From: Poecilobothrus nobilitatus
Lineage: Eukaryota > Arthropoda > Insecta > Diptera > Dolichopodidae
Reading direction: 5' to 3'
Assembly: GCA_947095535.1 (NCBI GenBank)
Contig: OX352773.1
Span: 123,366,552 to 123,430,551, forward strand
Length of the DNA stretch: 64,000 nt
The notes under the pieces are model-generated. The model was given only the letters and a program-made list of their open reading frames with translations. It made no database searches and was not told the origin of the DNA. The position numbers were made by a program, and so were the translations under genes. Below are positions 23,268-32,959 of the stretch, one piece after another; position 1 is the first letter of the stretch; each line of letters begins with the position of its first letter.

Positions 23268-24128
23268 ATGATGAATTTTATGTCACTTTACTCAGTGATT
23301 CATCTATGAACTATTATCCAGAAAATTCATTATCATCTTTTACAAATAAAATGAATAAATGCAAGTGTGATTCGAGGTGGAAAGTCGGTATTTCAGAAAT
23401 GTATGTTAATGATTTCGTTCCAAATGTGTATGGTGAAGAATGGGAAAAAAGTACTCAAATATTTATTAAAGGTATGCAGAAAGATATGATAGGAGTTGGA
23501 ACATCATATATTCCATACATAGAAAAACAAATGATATGCGACTGGAAAGTTTTTCTACTACCAACACTAATTCAAAATATACGCCCACTTAATAGGTTTA
23601 CAAGAAAAGAAGTTGAACGACAGTTGATTTGGGGAATTTTTAATTTTATAAACGATGAAGTTCATTATACACAACCAATAAAAGCTGAGGAGATGCCTCA
23701 AAATTTAAGTTACACCACAATATGTGTTACTAAGCCTAAAATAGATATAAAAATAAGAGCAAATTACGCTTATACCCTCGAAGGACTTTTGACAACATGT
23801 TTCAATCAAGTATCTTTTAAAGTTACAGATTTTAAAAATTAAAAAGCCCATTAGTAAACCCATTAGTAAACCAGATATGTTTTTTATATACACAGATATA
23901 ATTGAACCGCAAAAAATAGGTGATAAAGATATAAGGTGTTTAAGATCTGTTAACATACAAAATTCTTTCACTGATACTGTAAAAGAATTCAGTAATATTC
24001 AATATTGCAATGTGGAGAAATCATTTAATAACATTTCATTACTTTTATGTGATAAATATGGATACAAAATAAACTTTTCCAATAGTTCAATTCCAACAAA
24101 AATTGTATTACATTTTAAAAAAGTATAA
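23249..24128 (+). pseudogene. Candidate Polinton minor capsid (penton-like) protein
   Basis: The ATG at 23249 opens a frame to 23842. A one-base slip in an A-rich stretch near 23835 moves the continuation to another frame (KPISKPISKP, then DMFFIYTDIIEPQKIG) ending at 24128, about 290 residues in all. The N-terminus has DEFYVTLLSDSS, YYPENSLSSFTNKM and WKVGISEMYV, a pattern I associate with a capsid-block protein common in insect Polintons. Position just upstream of the major capsid gene supports a virion role. The specific penton/single-jelly-roll assignment is inference and needs structure prediction. Confidence 0.55.
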
Positions 24129-24174
24129 ATAAAAGCGATTTTACAAAACTACATATTATTTTATTTTATTCATT

Positions 24175-24612
24175 ATGGAGAGAGCGTACTACAATTATTT
24201 AGTTCAATCAGGAAAAGGTCTTGAGGATATTGGTCCTTTGTTACATTCAATTGTACCTTACCAAAGGGGACGAGGGTTAGGGAGCTTTTTCGGTGCTCTT
24301 TTTAGATATTTAAAACCAATATTTACGTCAGGAGATTATTTTTTTAAAAAAGAGGTTATTAACTCTGGTATTAATGCATTATCTGATATTGCCACAGGTG
24401 CAAATGTAAAAGAAGTGGTTCAAGATCGAAGTAAAGAGATAATGAAAAATGTAAGACGAGGTGCAGTTCGGAAACTCAATGAAATGTATGGACAAGGCAA
24501 AAGAAAACGAAGAAAACCTATAAAAAGACCTCTCATTAATAATTTAAATTATTTTACGTCGAAGCGACGCAAAGTTAATAACAAAAACAAACAAAAAGAT
24601 ATTTTTGAATAA
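24175..24612 (+). CDS. Small basic virion-core-like Polinton protein
   Basis: An intact 145-codon frame from ATG. The N-terminus is MERAYYNYLVQSGKG, followed by a glycine-rich hydrophobic segment (GRGLGSFFGALFRYLKP, about residues 32-50), a helical middle and a strongly basic C-terminus (GKRKRRKPIKRP, TSKRRKVNNKNKQK) with nuclear-localisation character. This layout fits small core or minor capsid proteins next to the major capsid gene in Polintons and recalls adenovirus core/pVI proteins. Three bases separate its stop from the next ATG. The role is inferred from family and context. Confidence 0.65.
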   Translation: MERAYYNYLVQSGKGLEDIGPLLHSIVPYQRGRGLGSFFGALFRYLKPIFTSGDYFFKKEVINSGINALSDIATGANVKEVVQDRSKEIMKNVRRGAVRKLNEMYGQGKRKRRKPIKRPLINNLNYFTSKRRKVNNKNKQKDIFE

Positions 24613-24614
24613 TT

Positions 24615-25951
24615 ATGATTGAATGTATGAAATCAGAGCTTGATATTTTTAAAACACAGCCTATTCAGTCAAGTATTTTACGATCTGAAGAAGTTTCCTA
24701 TAACCCTATTGCTTCTTTAGATAATCCATCTGTCATAGAATTTGTTTCACTAGGGCACGGTGATACATATAGAGACTTGTCTTCGACATATCTAAAATTA
24801 AAAGTACAAATTTAAAAAAAAGATGGAACTCAATGAAATAAAGATAAAAAAAACTGATGGAACACCTATACAACAACCAAGTGTGGTTAATAATATGTTA
24901 CATTCATTAATAAAACAATACAATGTTCAACTAAATGGAAAGAATATATCTCCATCAGATGGCAATTATCATTACAGAGCTTATATTGAATCATTGTTAA
25001 ATTATGGTACGGATGCCGCTACAACGCATTTGGAGTGTGGTGGATGGATGCTAGATAAGCCAAATATAGCAAAAACAGATAATAGTGGTTCAAAAGAACG
25101 TCAAAAATTATACCAAAATAGCAATGTAGTGGAACTTATGGGGAAACTACATTTAGATATGTTTAACCAACCTACACTTCTCATAAACAATGTCGATGTT
25201 CGAGTTATCCTAACATTAGAAAAACCAGATTTTTACCTCTTTGCAGATGATACTGATGAATCTCAACTAAAAATTTTAGAAGCCACTTTATTTATGAGAC
25301 ATGTAGCAATTAATCCTAGCGTGCTATTAGCACATAATGCTGTATTGGAAAAAACTAATGCCAAATACAATTACAAACGGGTAGAGGTAAAAACTTTTAC
25401 CATTCCACAGAATAGTTCATCAATATCACTTGATAATGTTTTTATTGGACAGTTGCTAAACACAATCATTTTTTGCATGACAGAAAATACAGGTTACTCT
25501 GGAAAAAGGTCAAAAACCCATACAATTTTAAACATTTTGATATTTCACAATTTGTGTTAAACGTAAATGGTGTTCAAATACCTAATTCAGCAATTGAAAC
25601 CAGTTGAAAATAAATAGATTGATGAAATAAATCAGATGATCATCAGATGAAAATAATTGCTGTACAAGAGCATACAGTACACTTTTTTTAGGAACTGGAA
25701 TTTACCATAATGATAAAAGTCATCAGATAACAAAAACCATGTTTAGTAATGCGTTTTTCATTCTAGCTTTTGATTTAACTCCAGATGCATCAGGAAATGA
25801 AGTGTGTCAAGGTCTACTAAATCAAGGTACAGTTAGAATTGAGGCAAGGCTATCAAAACCACTTACATCTACACTGACTGCTATTGTTTATGGAGAATTC
25901 GATGCAAGTTTACAAATTGATAAAAACCGAAATATATTCTCAAACCTATAA
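24615..25951 (+). pseudogene. Polinton major capsid protein, broken
   Basis: Begins MIECMKSELDIF at 24615 and runs to a stop at 24813-24815; a partially repeated AAAAAAGATGGAAC stretch follows with a frame change, then a 245-codon open frame (24823-25560) with NYHYRAYIESLLNYG, ECGGWMLDKP and ATLFMRHVAINPSVLLAH. A frameshift near 25510 moves the continuation to NPYNFKHFDISQFVLNVNG, a degraded part follows at 25600-25690, and the C-terminus is FILAFDLTPDASGNEV to FDASLQIDKNRNI, ending 25951. I recognise the family as the conserved capsid-type protein of metazoan Polintons (database entries often called F54H12.2-like), expected to be a double jelly roll. At least three lesions mean no full protein can be made. 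Confidence 0.75.
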
Positions 25952-25988
25952 ATAGCATACATAAAAGTAAATTTGAATATTTGACAAA

Positions 25989-26317
25989 ATGTGTCTTGTG
26001 CACTTCTGGATGTAACATTTTGTAGTGATGATAATAATACCTTGTTTGCGAAAGATATTTGTATAGTTGGTTTTAAAGAACCTTGTAAAATGTTTGTAAA
26101 AGAGCTCAAGTATAAATTTCCAATTAGGGATTTTATAAATGATAATTTTGATAATTACTCTTTTGGAACTGTGTACAACGATAAAATAAATAAAGAGCTC
26201 TGTCAAATACTAGAAAAATTTGATGTTATTATAACAAATAAAAAAATCAAAAAAGAGTTTTTATCAAATTATATTAAAGAAACAACTAAAGTATATGACT
26301 TGAGTCAATTTGATTGA
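25989..26317 (+). pseudogene. Small conserved Polinton protein, start lost
   Basis: The frame open from 25985 to 26317 has no ATG at its head; an ATG at 25989 is one base out of frame, suggesting a slip right after the start. It encodes CALLDVTFCSDDNN, then AKDICIV and an asparagine/lysine-rich C-terminal part. The opening pattern (LDxxF...K-D/E-I/L-x-I) resembles the minus-strand gene at 21113-21533. Its stop overlaps the ATG of the protease gene (ATGATGA). Function unknown. Confidence 0.45.
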
Positions 26318-26805
26318 TGAATACCCTAGAGATAAGTGACGTATTAAGATGTCACAAACACACACGTAAATTTTTTAAAGGAGTTTTTGCTTTGGATCAA
26401 CTCCCCAGAATAATTGAAAAACAAACTTTTTTAATTGTAAACACTGATAAATCAAAAGATCCGGGAACACATTGGTTAGCTATTTTTAAGCCAAAGAATG
26501 GCTGTGTTGAATATTTTGATTCGTTTGGTAGAAAACCAGATAAATTAGAAATTTTAAGTTACTTAAAAAACCAATGTATAATTTTTAATAAGAAACAGTT
26601 ACAAAGTAACTATTCAGATGTCTGTGGGCAATATTGTTGTGTTTATATGTGGTATAGATGTTGTGGTTATAGTATGAATGCTTTTTAAAAAAAATTTAAT
26701 AAAGGAAATCAACTAGAAAACGATAAGTATATTTTAAGTACCTTTCAAAATGTATTTGGAAAATATAACTCATTACAAATTTGTGTTCCTAAAACGTATA
26801 AATAA
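26314..26805 (+). pseudogene. Adenain-like cysteine protease of Polinton, one stop
   Basis: A 163-codon frame interrupted by TAA at 26686-26688 and open again to TAA at 26803-26805. The catalytic triad of adenovirus-type maturation proteases is visible: histidine in GTHWLAIF (about residue 53), aspartate in VEYFDSFG (about 69) and nucleophile cysteine in DVCGQYCC (about 105), with the oxyanion glutamine just after. The enzyme would process capsid precursors during assembly. The stop falls after the nucleophile and removes about 40 C-terminal residues. Confidence 0.88.
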
Positions 26806-26843
26806 TAAAAACAATATAAACAGGTTTTAGTAAAATTAAAGGA

Positions 26844-27390
26844 ATGGAAGCACCAAGTCAGAACACAAATTTATTGCTAAGTTACACATATTTTCTCAAT
26901 AAGAGTCATACATTAAAAATTGCTGTTGGATTTGACTGTGAATCATTTGAAACCTCAAGTATAATTCACCGTATTGGTAAAAAGTCAATTGTCTTAAAAT
27001 ATCATGAATGGAATAAATTTTATTACGAATTTAACAAAAAACTCGATAAACTGATAATAAAAGATATAAAACAGAACTTTCATCATGGACTAAAATCAGC
27101 GAACGGGCAAAGTATAAGTATTAACAAAGAAGAAACAGAGCAGTTTTACAATTTAAGCGATGATCTATTATAAATCTGCTGAGTTAAATGTAAAAGACTA
27201 TGTTCGGGAATATCTAAATTTATGTGTCGAACAACAAGTATTTAGGTTAGAAAGAGAAATTTATGTACCAATACAACGTTTTAATGTACAATGTAATTAT
27301 TCAAGGTTATTTTTTCAAATTCCTGTAATTTTAAAGGAACAAATCTGTAATATACTACGTAAAACAAACAAAATAAATCACAACAAATAA
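26844..27390 (+). pseudogene. Polinton protein of unknown function, frameshifted
   Basis: Two open frames overlap by 14 bases: 26844-27173 (MEAPSQNTNLLLSYTYFLNK) and 27160-27390 (YYKSAELNVKDYVREYLN). They probably form one gene with a single slip near 27165. I do not recognise a domain. Between the protease and integrase genes, small unassigned virion or replication genes are common in Polintons. Confidence 0.45.
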
Positions 27391-27464
27391 TATAAAATTT
27401 TTTATTTTTTATTTATATGTTCTAGATAGAAAAATATTTTTCTGTACACCTTTCATTAGATTAT

Positions 27465-27761
27465 TTAATTAAAATTATTTAGGATTATTAAATCATTGAA
27501 ATAATCAAGATCTCCCTGCTGATTATTTATGTCCCAAATTTCATTAAATAGAACTGCTTCCTCATCTTCCTCAATTTCTTCTTCCACTTCTTCTTCTTCG
27601 TCTTCTAATTCAACTATCTGGAACGGTGGTATAAATTCCTCAGTTTCTGCTAAATCTTCGTCGTCCATGGTGGACGTAATTTCATTTTCTTGTATCTGAC
27701 CTTGTGTATTTACATCATCTACAGTTTCTTTAAATGGAAATGATGTGGAATCAGGCAGCAT
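27465..27761 (-). CDS. Acidic Polinton protein of unknown function
   Basis: A 98-codon open frame from ATG at 27761. Its middle is an extreme run of glutamate/aspartate (about residues 52-68), followed by EIWDINNQQGDLDYF. It may have been longer at the N-terminus, since the frame is open for about 14 codons upstream (LTAQQLAE). Highly acidic proteins can mimic DNA or chaperone basic core proteins, and this element has basic partners, but this is speculation. It converges with the previous gene. Confidence 0.45.
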   Translation of the reverse strand: MLPDSTSFPFKETVDDVNTQGQIQENEITSTMDDEDLAETEEFIPPFQIVELEDEEEEVEEEIEEDEEAVLFNEIWDINNQQGDLDYFNDLIILNNFN

Positions 27762-27945
27762 TTCAGCGAGTTGTTGAGCAGTCAGAATGGAAATGAATTA
27801 AATTTGAAAATAAAAGTTTAGTTATATACTCATGTAGAAAAGTATAAAAGCAAATTAAACTCAATTAGATGATTAGTTTAAACCATGCTTTGGTCTATCA
27901 TTTTATGTATAATAATTATTATAACATTACCTTTAACATTTTTAA

Positions 27946-28556
27946 AACAAACTGTCAAGAGCTCAAATAGTGACTGAAATTCATAGACAGGCAAGACGTA
28001 AATTTCTTAGAAGAAAATTCAAACAGAAAGGTCTAAATGACACGTGGCAAATCGATTTAGTCGAAATGATACCTTATGGAAAATTTAATAATGGTTATAA
28101 ATATATGCTGACGGTCATTGATACTTTTTCCAAATATGCCTATGCTGAATCTGTGAAAACAAAAAAAATGCTGAAAATGTTTTAAATGCCTTAAAAACAA
28201 TTATTGTTAGAGCTAAAGTTATACCAAAAAATATTCACTATGATCAAGGCAAGGAATTTTTTAATTTACAATTTCAAAATTATATGAAAGAAAAATCAAT
28301 CAATCATTATCACACATTTAGCGAATTAAAAGCATCAATTGTTGAATGATTTAACCGTACATTGAAAAATTCTATGTGGAAAAAATTTAGTTTAAACGGA
28401 AATTATAAATGGTTACCTATTATACAATCATTAATAAAAGAATATAATTCAACAAAACATAGCACAACAAAACTTCCTACTTAAAAAATTACAAAGAAAA
28501 ACGAAAAAAATATACTGCGGAATGTATATACTGAGCCTAAAATTTTTCAAAAATAA
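27946..28556 (+). pseudogene. Polinton retroviral-type integrase, broken
   Basis: Open from 27946 without an ATG; a GTG lies at 27970. The catalytic core has the first aspartate in DTWQIDLVEM, a frameshift in an A run near 28165, the second aspartate in IHYDQGKEFF and the glutamate in ASIVE, about 33 residues later. The TGA at 28347-28349 immediately follows this glutamate where the family normally has arginine, consistent with a CGA-to-TGA change. Another stop lies at 28482-28484. The N-terminal zinc-binding part is missing. This enzyme would insert the element and generate the 6-bp duplication. Confidence 0.88.
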
Positions 28557-28632
28557 TTTGAACATATTTGATATTTATTTGTGCTATTTATACTAAAATT
28601 TTTAAATAAAAATTTAAACATTATATTTCTAA

Positions 28633-29545
28633 TTAATTATTAACATTAGATCTTTTATATCCATAGGGAAATGAACTACCATCTTCCATAAATTTACGGT
28701 TTTGTAACCTAGTTTGATATTTTTTTATTTCAGGAACTGTAATAACTTTATGCTCTTTATTACGTCGAATATTTTGTGAAAGTATGTATATATCGTTATC
28801 TTCCTTCACATTTAGCACCGCTTCTTTAATTGTATTAAAATAAATTTTTTGGGAGGCTGTATAGTTTAAACAAATTCCTTTAACTTTACAAACTAGTTTT
28901 TCTTCATTGTCTTTCGTACTGTGAACTTTATATGCATAGTTTTTAGGGCCTCCACTTACAAATTCTGTAATGTAACTTCCAACACCATAACATTCTAGTT
29001 CGTCGGTCATATCTCCTATAAAATCCCCTGTTTGGGGTTCATATTCTCCTGTACGACTTATATATATTACGGAATCAGTGTCATAATATAAAACTCTATC
29101 CTTTAGTTTTTCTAAATAACTATATAATTTTAATCGAGCTTGAGTAGTTGTGTAAGCTGCAATACATACATTTACAGTAGATAATGATTCACCTGCTTCT
29201 TCTTTGTACTGCCAATTAACTATAATATTTTCCTCACTTACTGGAAGAATACCACAAACGTCTATAGATGGATTTGTTAACATGCCATATAAATCCTTAG
29301 GTTGATTAATAATTATTGTTTTTTGTAAGTTTTCTCTCTGTCCAAATTTACCCCAAAAAGAATTAAGCATTAATTTTGCAAAAGATCGTAGTCCCTGATT
29401 ATTTACAATTTCATTAAATTCTATTGAATATTTTCATTTCTAAGAAAATCCGTTATATACTTCTCTTTCTCTTCCTTTGTTATACAGTTACTAGGCCACC
29501 CCGATGCCTGTTGTTTTATTTTTAAAAATTTCTTCAAGCAAATAT
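28633..29545 (-). pseudogene. DNA polymerase B, C-terminal half only (Polinton)
   Basis: The minus-strand open frame 29370-28633 carries polymerase-B motif B (LNSFWGKFGQR), motif C with the catalytic pair in YYDTDSVIY, and the KxY-like GPKNYAYKV. A frameshift near 29400-29430 links it to the preceding piece ending NENIQ, with KIKQQASGWPS at its start. Upstream of about 29545 polymerase similarity stops: motif A (DxxSLYP), the protein-primed TPR insertions and the exonuclease are absent. The gene is thus an internal-deletion derivative. Protein-primed PolB copies the element DNA in intact Polintons. Confidence 0.9.
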
Positions 29546-29990
29546 TTGCAACAATGTTTGTAAGATGTATGAATTCTAAAAAAGTAATTACAATAGATTC
29601 AATTTTAATTAAATATACGTTAGTAGATTGTATATATTGCATGCAATTGCATTTGATATAAATTATCGAAAAGAAATTTATAGAATAAATTCAGGTTTAA
29701 ACACAAATATTTTGTTTTTACAGTAAACACCTATCTTCAAACAAAGTATTTGCAACATTGTATTTTTAATAAATTATATCTTCCTTTTTTTTTTCTAATT
29801 AAAACTACCTACATCTTTTTGAATCTTTCTTTGAAATAGAAAATATTTCAACAATGTAGTTTGATTTATGAAGCCGAAAGCAGTTACAATAAATTAAAAT
29901 TTTAATTAATATGCTTTGGTAAATTCTATAGATTTCTAACAATTTTATTTAATATAAATACTGCAGAATTTTATAGAAGAAATCATAGTC
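29545..29990. repeat. Duplicated segment between polymerase and Q-rich gene
   Basis: 29545-29690 and 29844-29990 align (CAACAATGT, GTTACAATA...ATTAAAATTTTAATTAA/AATATACG, TTTATAGAA at matching spacing). A third short copy of ATTTGCAACA-TTGTA lies near 29745. The right copy sits where a promoter for divergent genes would be, so the left copy was probably fused to the polymerase remnant when its 5' half was lost. Confidence 0.55.
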
Positions 29991-30028
29991 TTACTTAAAA
30001 TCAAGCAAAGTAAACAACATAATCAAGC

Positions 30029-30513
30029 TTGGACAACAACACTGAAGACATATTTTTCTTTACACAACCAACACAGGTTGTGCCACCGAAGAGGAAGAAA
30101 TTCCAGCATCAGCAACAACCTCAACACCAAGAAGCATCACAGCACCAGCAACAATCCCAACAACAACAACAACAATACGAACAACACCAATCATATGAGC
30201 AACTAAAAAGAAAAAGATGTTTGGAATCATTTAATGCAAAAATAAAAAGAAAAACTTTTTTAAAGGTAAAAGATATGGAGCCAGATGCGCTCTATACAAT
30301 TAAAAAAGTTAAACTATTACCAACAGTTAATGGACCGTCTTGGGTTTTTGAAACAGAAAATTACATAATTTTCATACTTATCTGGACCTATTCGAAGATA
30401 AGGAATTCCGGGAGGAAATTTTAAAAGGCGATCTCTATTTAATTAGAGATAGCACTGAAAATTTAAAACTGCTTGATGAAACAAGCAATAAACATTTAGC
30501 AATTAACCAATAA
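30029..30513 (+). pseudogene. Glutamine-rich Polinton protein, start and frame damaged
   Basis: The frame begins with TTG where an ATG would be expected (DNNTEDIFFFTQPTQ), passes a glutamine/histidine-rich stretch (about residues 28-55, CAA/CAG repeats) and then a compact domain (KVKDMEPDALYTIKKVKLL, GPSWVFETENY). A slip near 30370 moves the continuation to LFEDKEFREEILKGDLYLI, ending TAA at 30511-30513. The compact domain resembles short beta-rich, possibly OB-fold, proteins of other arthropod Polintons; single-stranded DNA binding is a guess. It is divergent from polymerase B. Confidence 0.5.
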
Positions 30514-31578
30514 AATTGTAATAAAAATAAAAGTAATAAATAAAAAAAAATTTAATAAAAAAAAACAAAATTCTGTATTTTACTTGTTTACACTTTTTTT
30601 TGCTTTTAAATTTTTCTTTTTTTTTTTACAGCTATTTAGATTATATATTTTAATCATAAATACTAGATGTTTAAAAAAAAAAAAAATATTTAATAAAGAG
30701 AAAGTAATTACTTATATTTAATAAAAAACGTTTGTATTTTATTTACATTTTTTTTTCTCAGGCTTTTCAGTTTAAGCTCTGTGAGAGGTATTTGACTATT
30801 TTAGAGAGTCATATAAAAAAAAAAAAAAAAACGAAGATGCTAATTGTTATTTTGTATTTCTTCCTATAGTAAAACTAGTTAACCAACACAAAAAAAAAAA
30901 ATTAGAATAGATGATTCAATATAAGTAGGCAATGTTCTATTATATTTCGTATCACCTAATTAGAACGAAAAAAAGTAAAACGAGAAATTTATTTTTAAAA
31001 TGAAAATTAGAAAAAATAAGCATACTCAACTTAATACATAACGAAAACGTACTTTGTCTACCATCTGTATGACATAATTACAAATTTCAATTTAAATCTT
31101 CTGATTACATAGTTTCTATTTTAGAATTTTAGAAATTAGAAATTATTTTAGTTTCTATTTTAGAAATTAATAACCTTTTGATTTTCCTTTTTGTTTTCAC
31201 CTTCTAATTTCATAACATACAAGCCATCCTATACCAGGTATTCAGAAATTTAAGAATGCAATATATTCTTAATAAATTTATCTTGATAATTCAATTTATT
31301 CTTTTACCTTTTTTTTTTGTATCTTTTAAATAATATACAAATATTGTAAACAAAACCAGATTTAATCAAACGAAGAAAAGAAAAAGGTACATGTGGACGC
31401 TAATTTCTATTTTGAATTTCTTTTTAACCTTTTTATATGCAACATATATATGTAGATATATATTCTACGTTCTTACTAAACTATACTATACCAATCTATT
31501 TGCATTCAACTTTTCCTGCCTCTTTCTTTTTCTACCTTTTTAAAATACTACATAGTAATCTAAACAAGATATTCTGCT
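30514..31578. repeat. Polinton right subterminal region with inner TIR fragment
   Basis: AT-rich, no genes. A piece of 86 bases at 30816-30901 repeats the inner end of the right terminal repeat (ACGAAGATGCTAATTGTTAT to AACCAACAC) in the same orientation as 31579-31660. A short duplication TTTAGTTTCTATTTTAGAA occurs at about 31107 and 31148. These indicate partial duplication or gene-conversion events near the element end. Confidence 0.6.
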
Positions 31579-31916
31579 AAAAAAAAAAAAAAAAAAAAAA
31601 AAAAACGAAGATGCTAATTGTTATTTTGTATTTCTTCCTATAGTAAACCAACACAAAAAAAAACAGGCATTCCTTAAGTTAGTTTTGCTAATTATTTTCA
31701 TGTTGACCTATTATAATATACAATCAAAGAGCTCTAAAAGACTTGTTTTACCCCAACTTCTAACAGAATCCAGGTCACAACACTTTCGGTTTCTCTAAAA
31801 CTCAAGGTCATTCAAATATAGGTTAATTTGCGTGGGCATGCTATATGGTTTATTAAAAACTAGGTCGTGCGATATGGGCTTATTTTTTCCCATGCCAAAG
31901 TGCTCCTATACCTACT
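31579..31916. repeat. Polinton right terminal inverted repeat
   Basis: Reverse complement starts AGTAGGTATAGGAGCACTTT and follows the left repeat to the poly-A at 31579-31604. It is about 60 bp shorter than the left copy. Confidence 0.95.
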
Positions 31917-31922
31917 AATGTT
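31917..31922. repeat. Polinton target-site duplication, right
   Basis: AATGTT, identical to 19481-19486. Confidence 0.9.
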
Positions 31923-32900
31923 TTTTTTTTGTCAATTTCTCTGTATAAATTGTGCACATGATTATCGTTAGGATATTTTTTCGAATATCTGTAATACGAA
32001 TCCCTAATTTTTATAAGTTTTATTATATCATTCGTTATCCACTCATGTTTTTTCGTGCCCCTCATTAAATTATTTTTGTATGCTTTTGTATCAATAATTT
32101 TAAACTTGCTACAAAAACATAAAATTTACAAAATCCTCCAGGCTATTCCAGAAGGGATAATTTCCTAATGTATTGTAATCAATAATGGTTTTTGTAGTGC
32201 TAGCAGATCTTTCTTAGATAGAAATGTGGTCCAGATTTAAAAGCAGCATTCTGTGATCTGATAACTCTGTATCCGAGACATTTAAATTGTAGGTATATTT
32301 GACCATATCTGTTATACAATCGCCTATAATAGTTCGTGAAGTGTTTCCTATTCTTGTGACGTAGTCTAATAAGATTTTATTACATATTATAAAACCATTC
32401 GAAGAGAGAATTTCACTATAATGTTTTACTTCTCTGTTATTTTCATTTAGGATATCTATGTTGAAATCCCCCAAGATTATAGAGTTTTTAAACTGATTTG
32501 TAATATTATCTATTTTTTCTGTAAAGTTATTAAACATAATTTGTTGAGATTTATATATCGCTATGATATGCATTTCTAACTTCTGGAGCTAAAAAACTAC
32601 AATTCTGAAATTCCTCCTCTAAAATAAGTGAACTACAAATTTAATTTATCATATAGATTGCTGATACTCCATATAAGCCTTATCGCTATTAGAAAAGCAC
32701 CCTGTGTACCCCGTCAAATTGTAAAACTTATTTTTCAACTGCGTTAACCAGATCTCAATTAATACGACGATATGTATTTTGTATCGGAATTGTCTTATTA
32801 AGCATTCCAAATTGTTTAATTTCCACATAAACTTTGTATGTTTAAGTACAAAATATTTGTATTATTCTTACATCTATGTAACACATTATCACTCAAATCT
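31923..32900 (-). pseudogene. LINE-C 5' half (endonuclease), right of Polinton
   Basis: On the minus strand an APE-type endonuclease starts near 32860 (LECLIRQF, then IVVLIEIWLT), passes IIAIYKS and the metal-site motif LGDFNIDIL (near 32470), and reaches SDHRMLLLNL (near 32240), with the catalytic aspartate-histidine pair present. The linker 32065-31923 (HEWITNDIIKLIKIRD, then NLYREIDKKK) leads into the target duplication, and the linker resumes at 19480. Frameshifts and stops in the N-terminal part make it inactive. Confidence 0.88.
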
Positions 32901-32959
32901 ATTGAATGATATATTTTTAATAGCTCTTTAAAATTTAAGACATTGCTATCCATTATCAC

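Larger units (their letters stand above)
19487..31916. mobile_element. Maverick/Polinton, terminal-repeat-complete, decayed
   Basis: A 12,430-bp element bounded by inverted repeats and a perfect 6-bp duplication. It encodes the hallmark Polinton set: A32-type packaging ATPase, adenain-like protease, capsid proteins, retroviral-type integrase and protein-primed DNA polymerase B. Such elements are large self-synthesising DNA transposons closely related to animal adintoviruses and to virophages. This copy cannot be autonomous: polymerase B lacks its N-terminal half, and capsid, protease and integrase frames carry stops or frameshifts. It lies within LINE-C, disrupting it between the endonuclease linker and the reverse transcriptase. 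Confidence 0.95.

Noticed and set aside
23705..26206. Minus-strand open frames opposite the capsid genes
   Set aside because: They are antisense shadows of plus-strand coding sequence without domains or start context.
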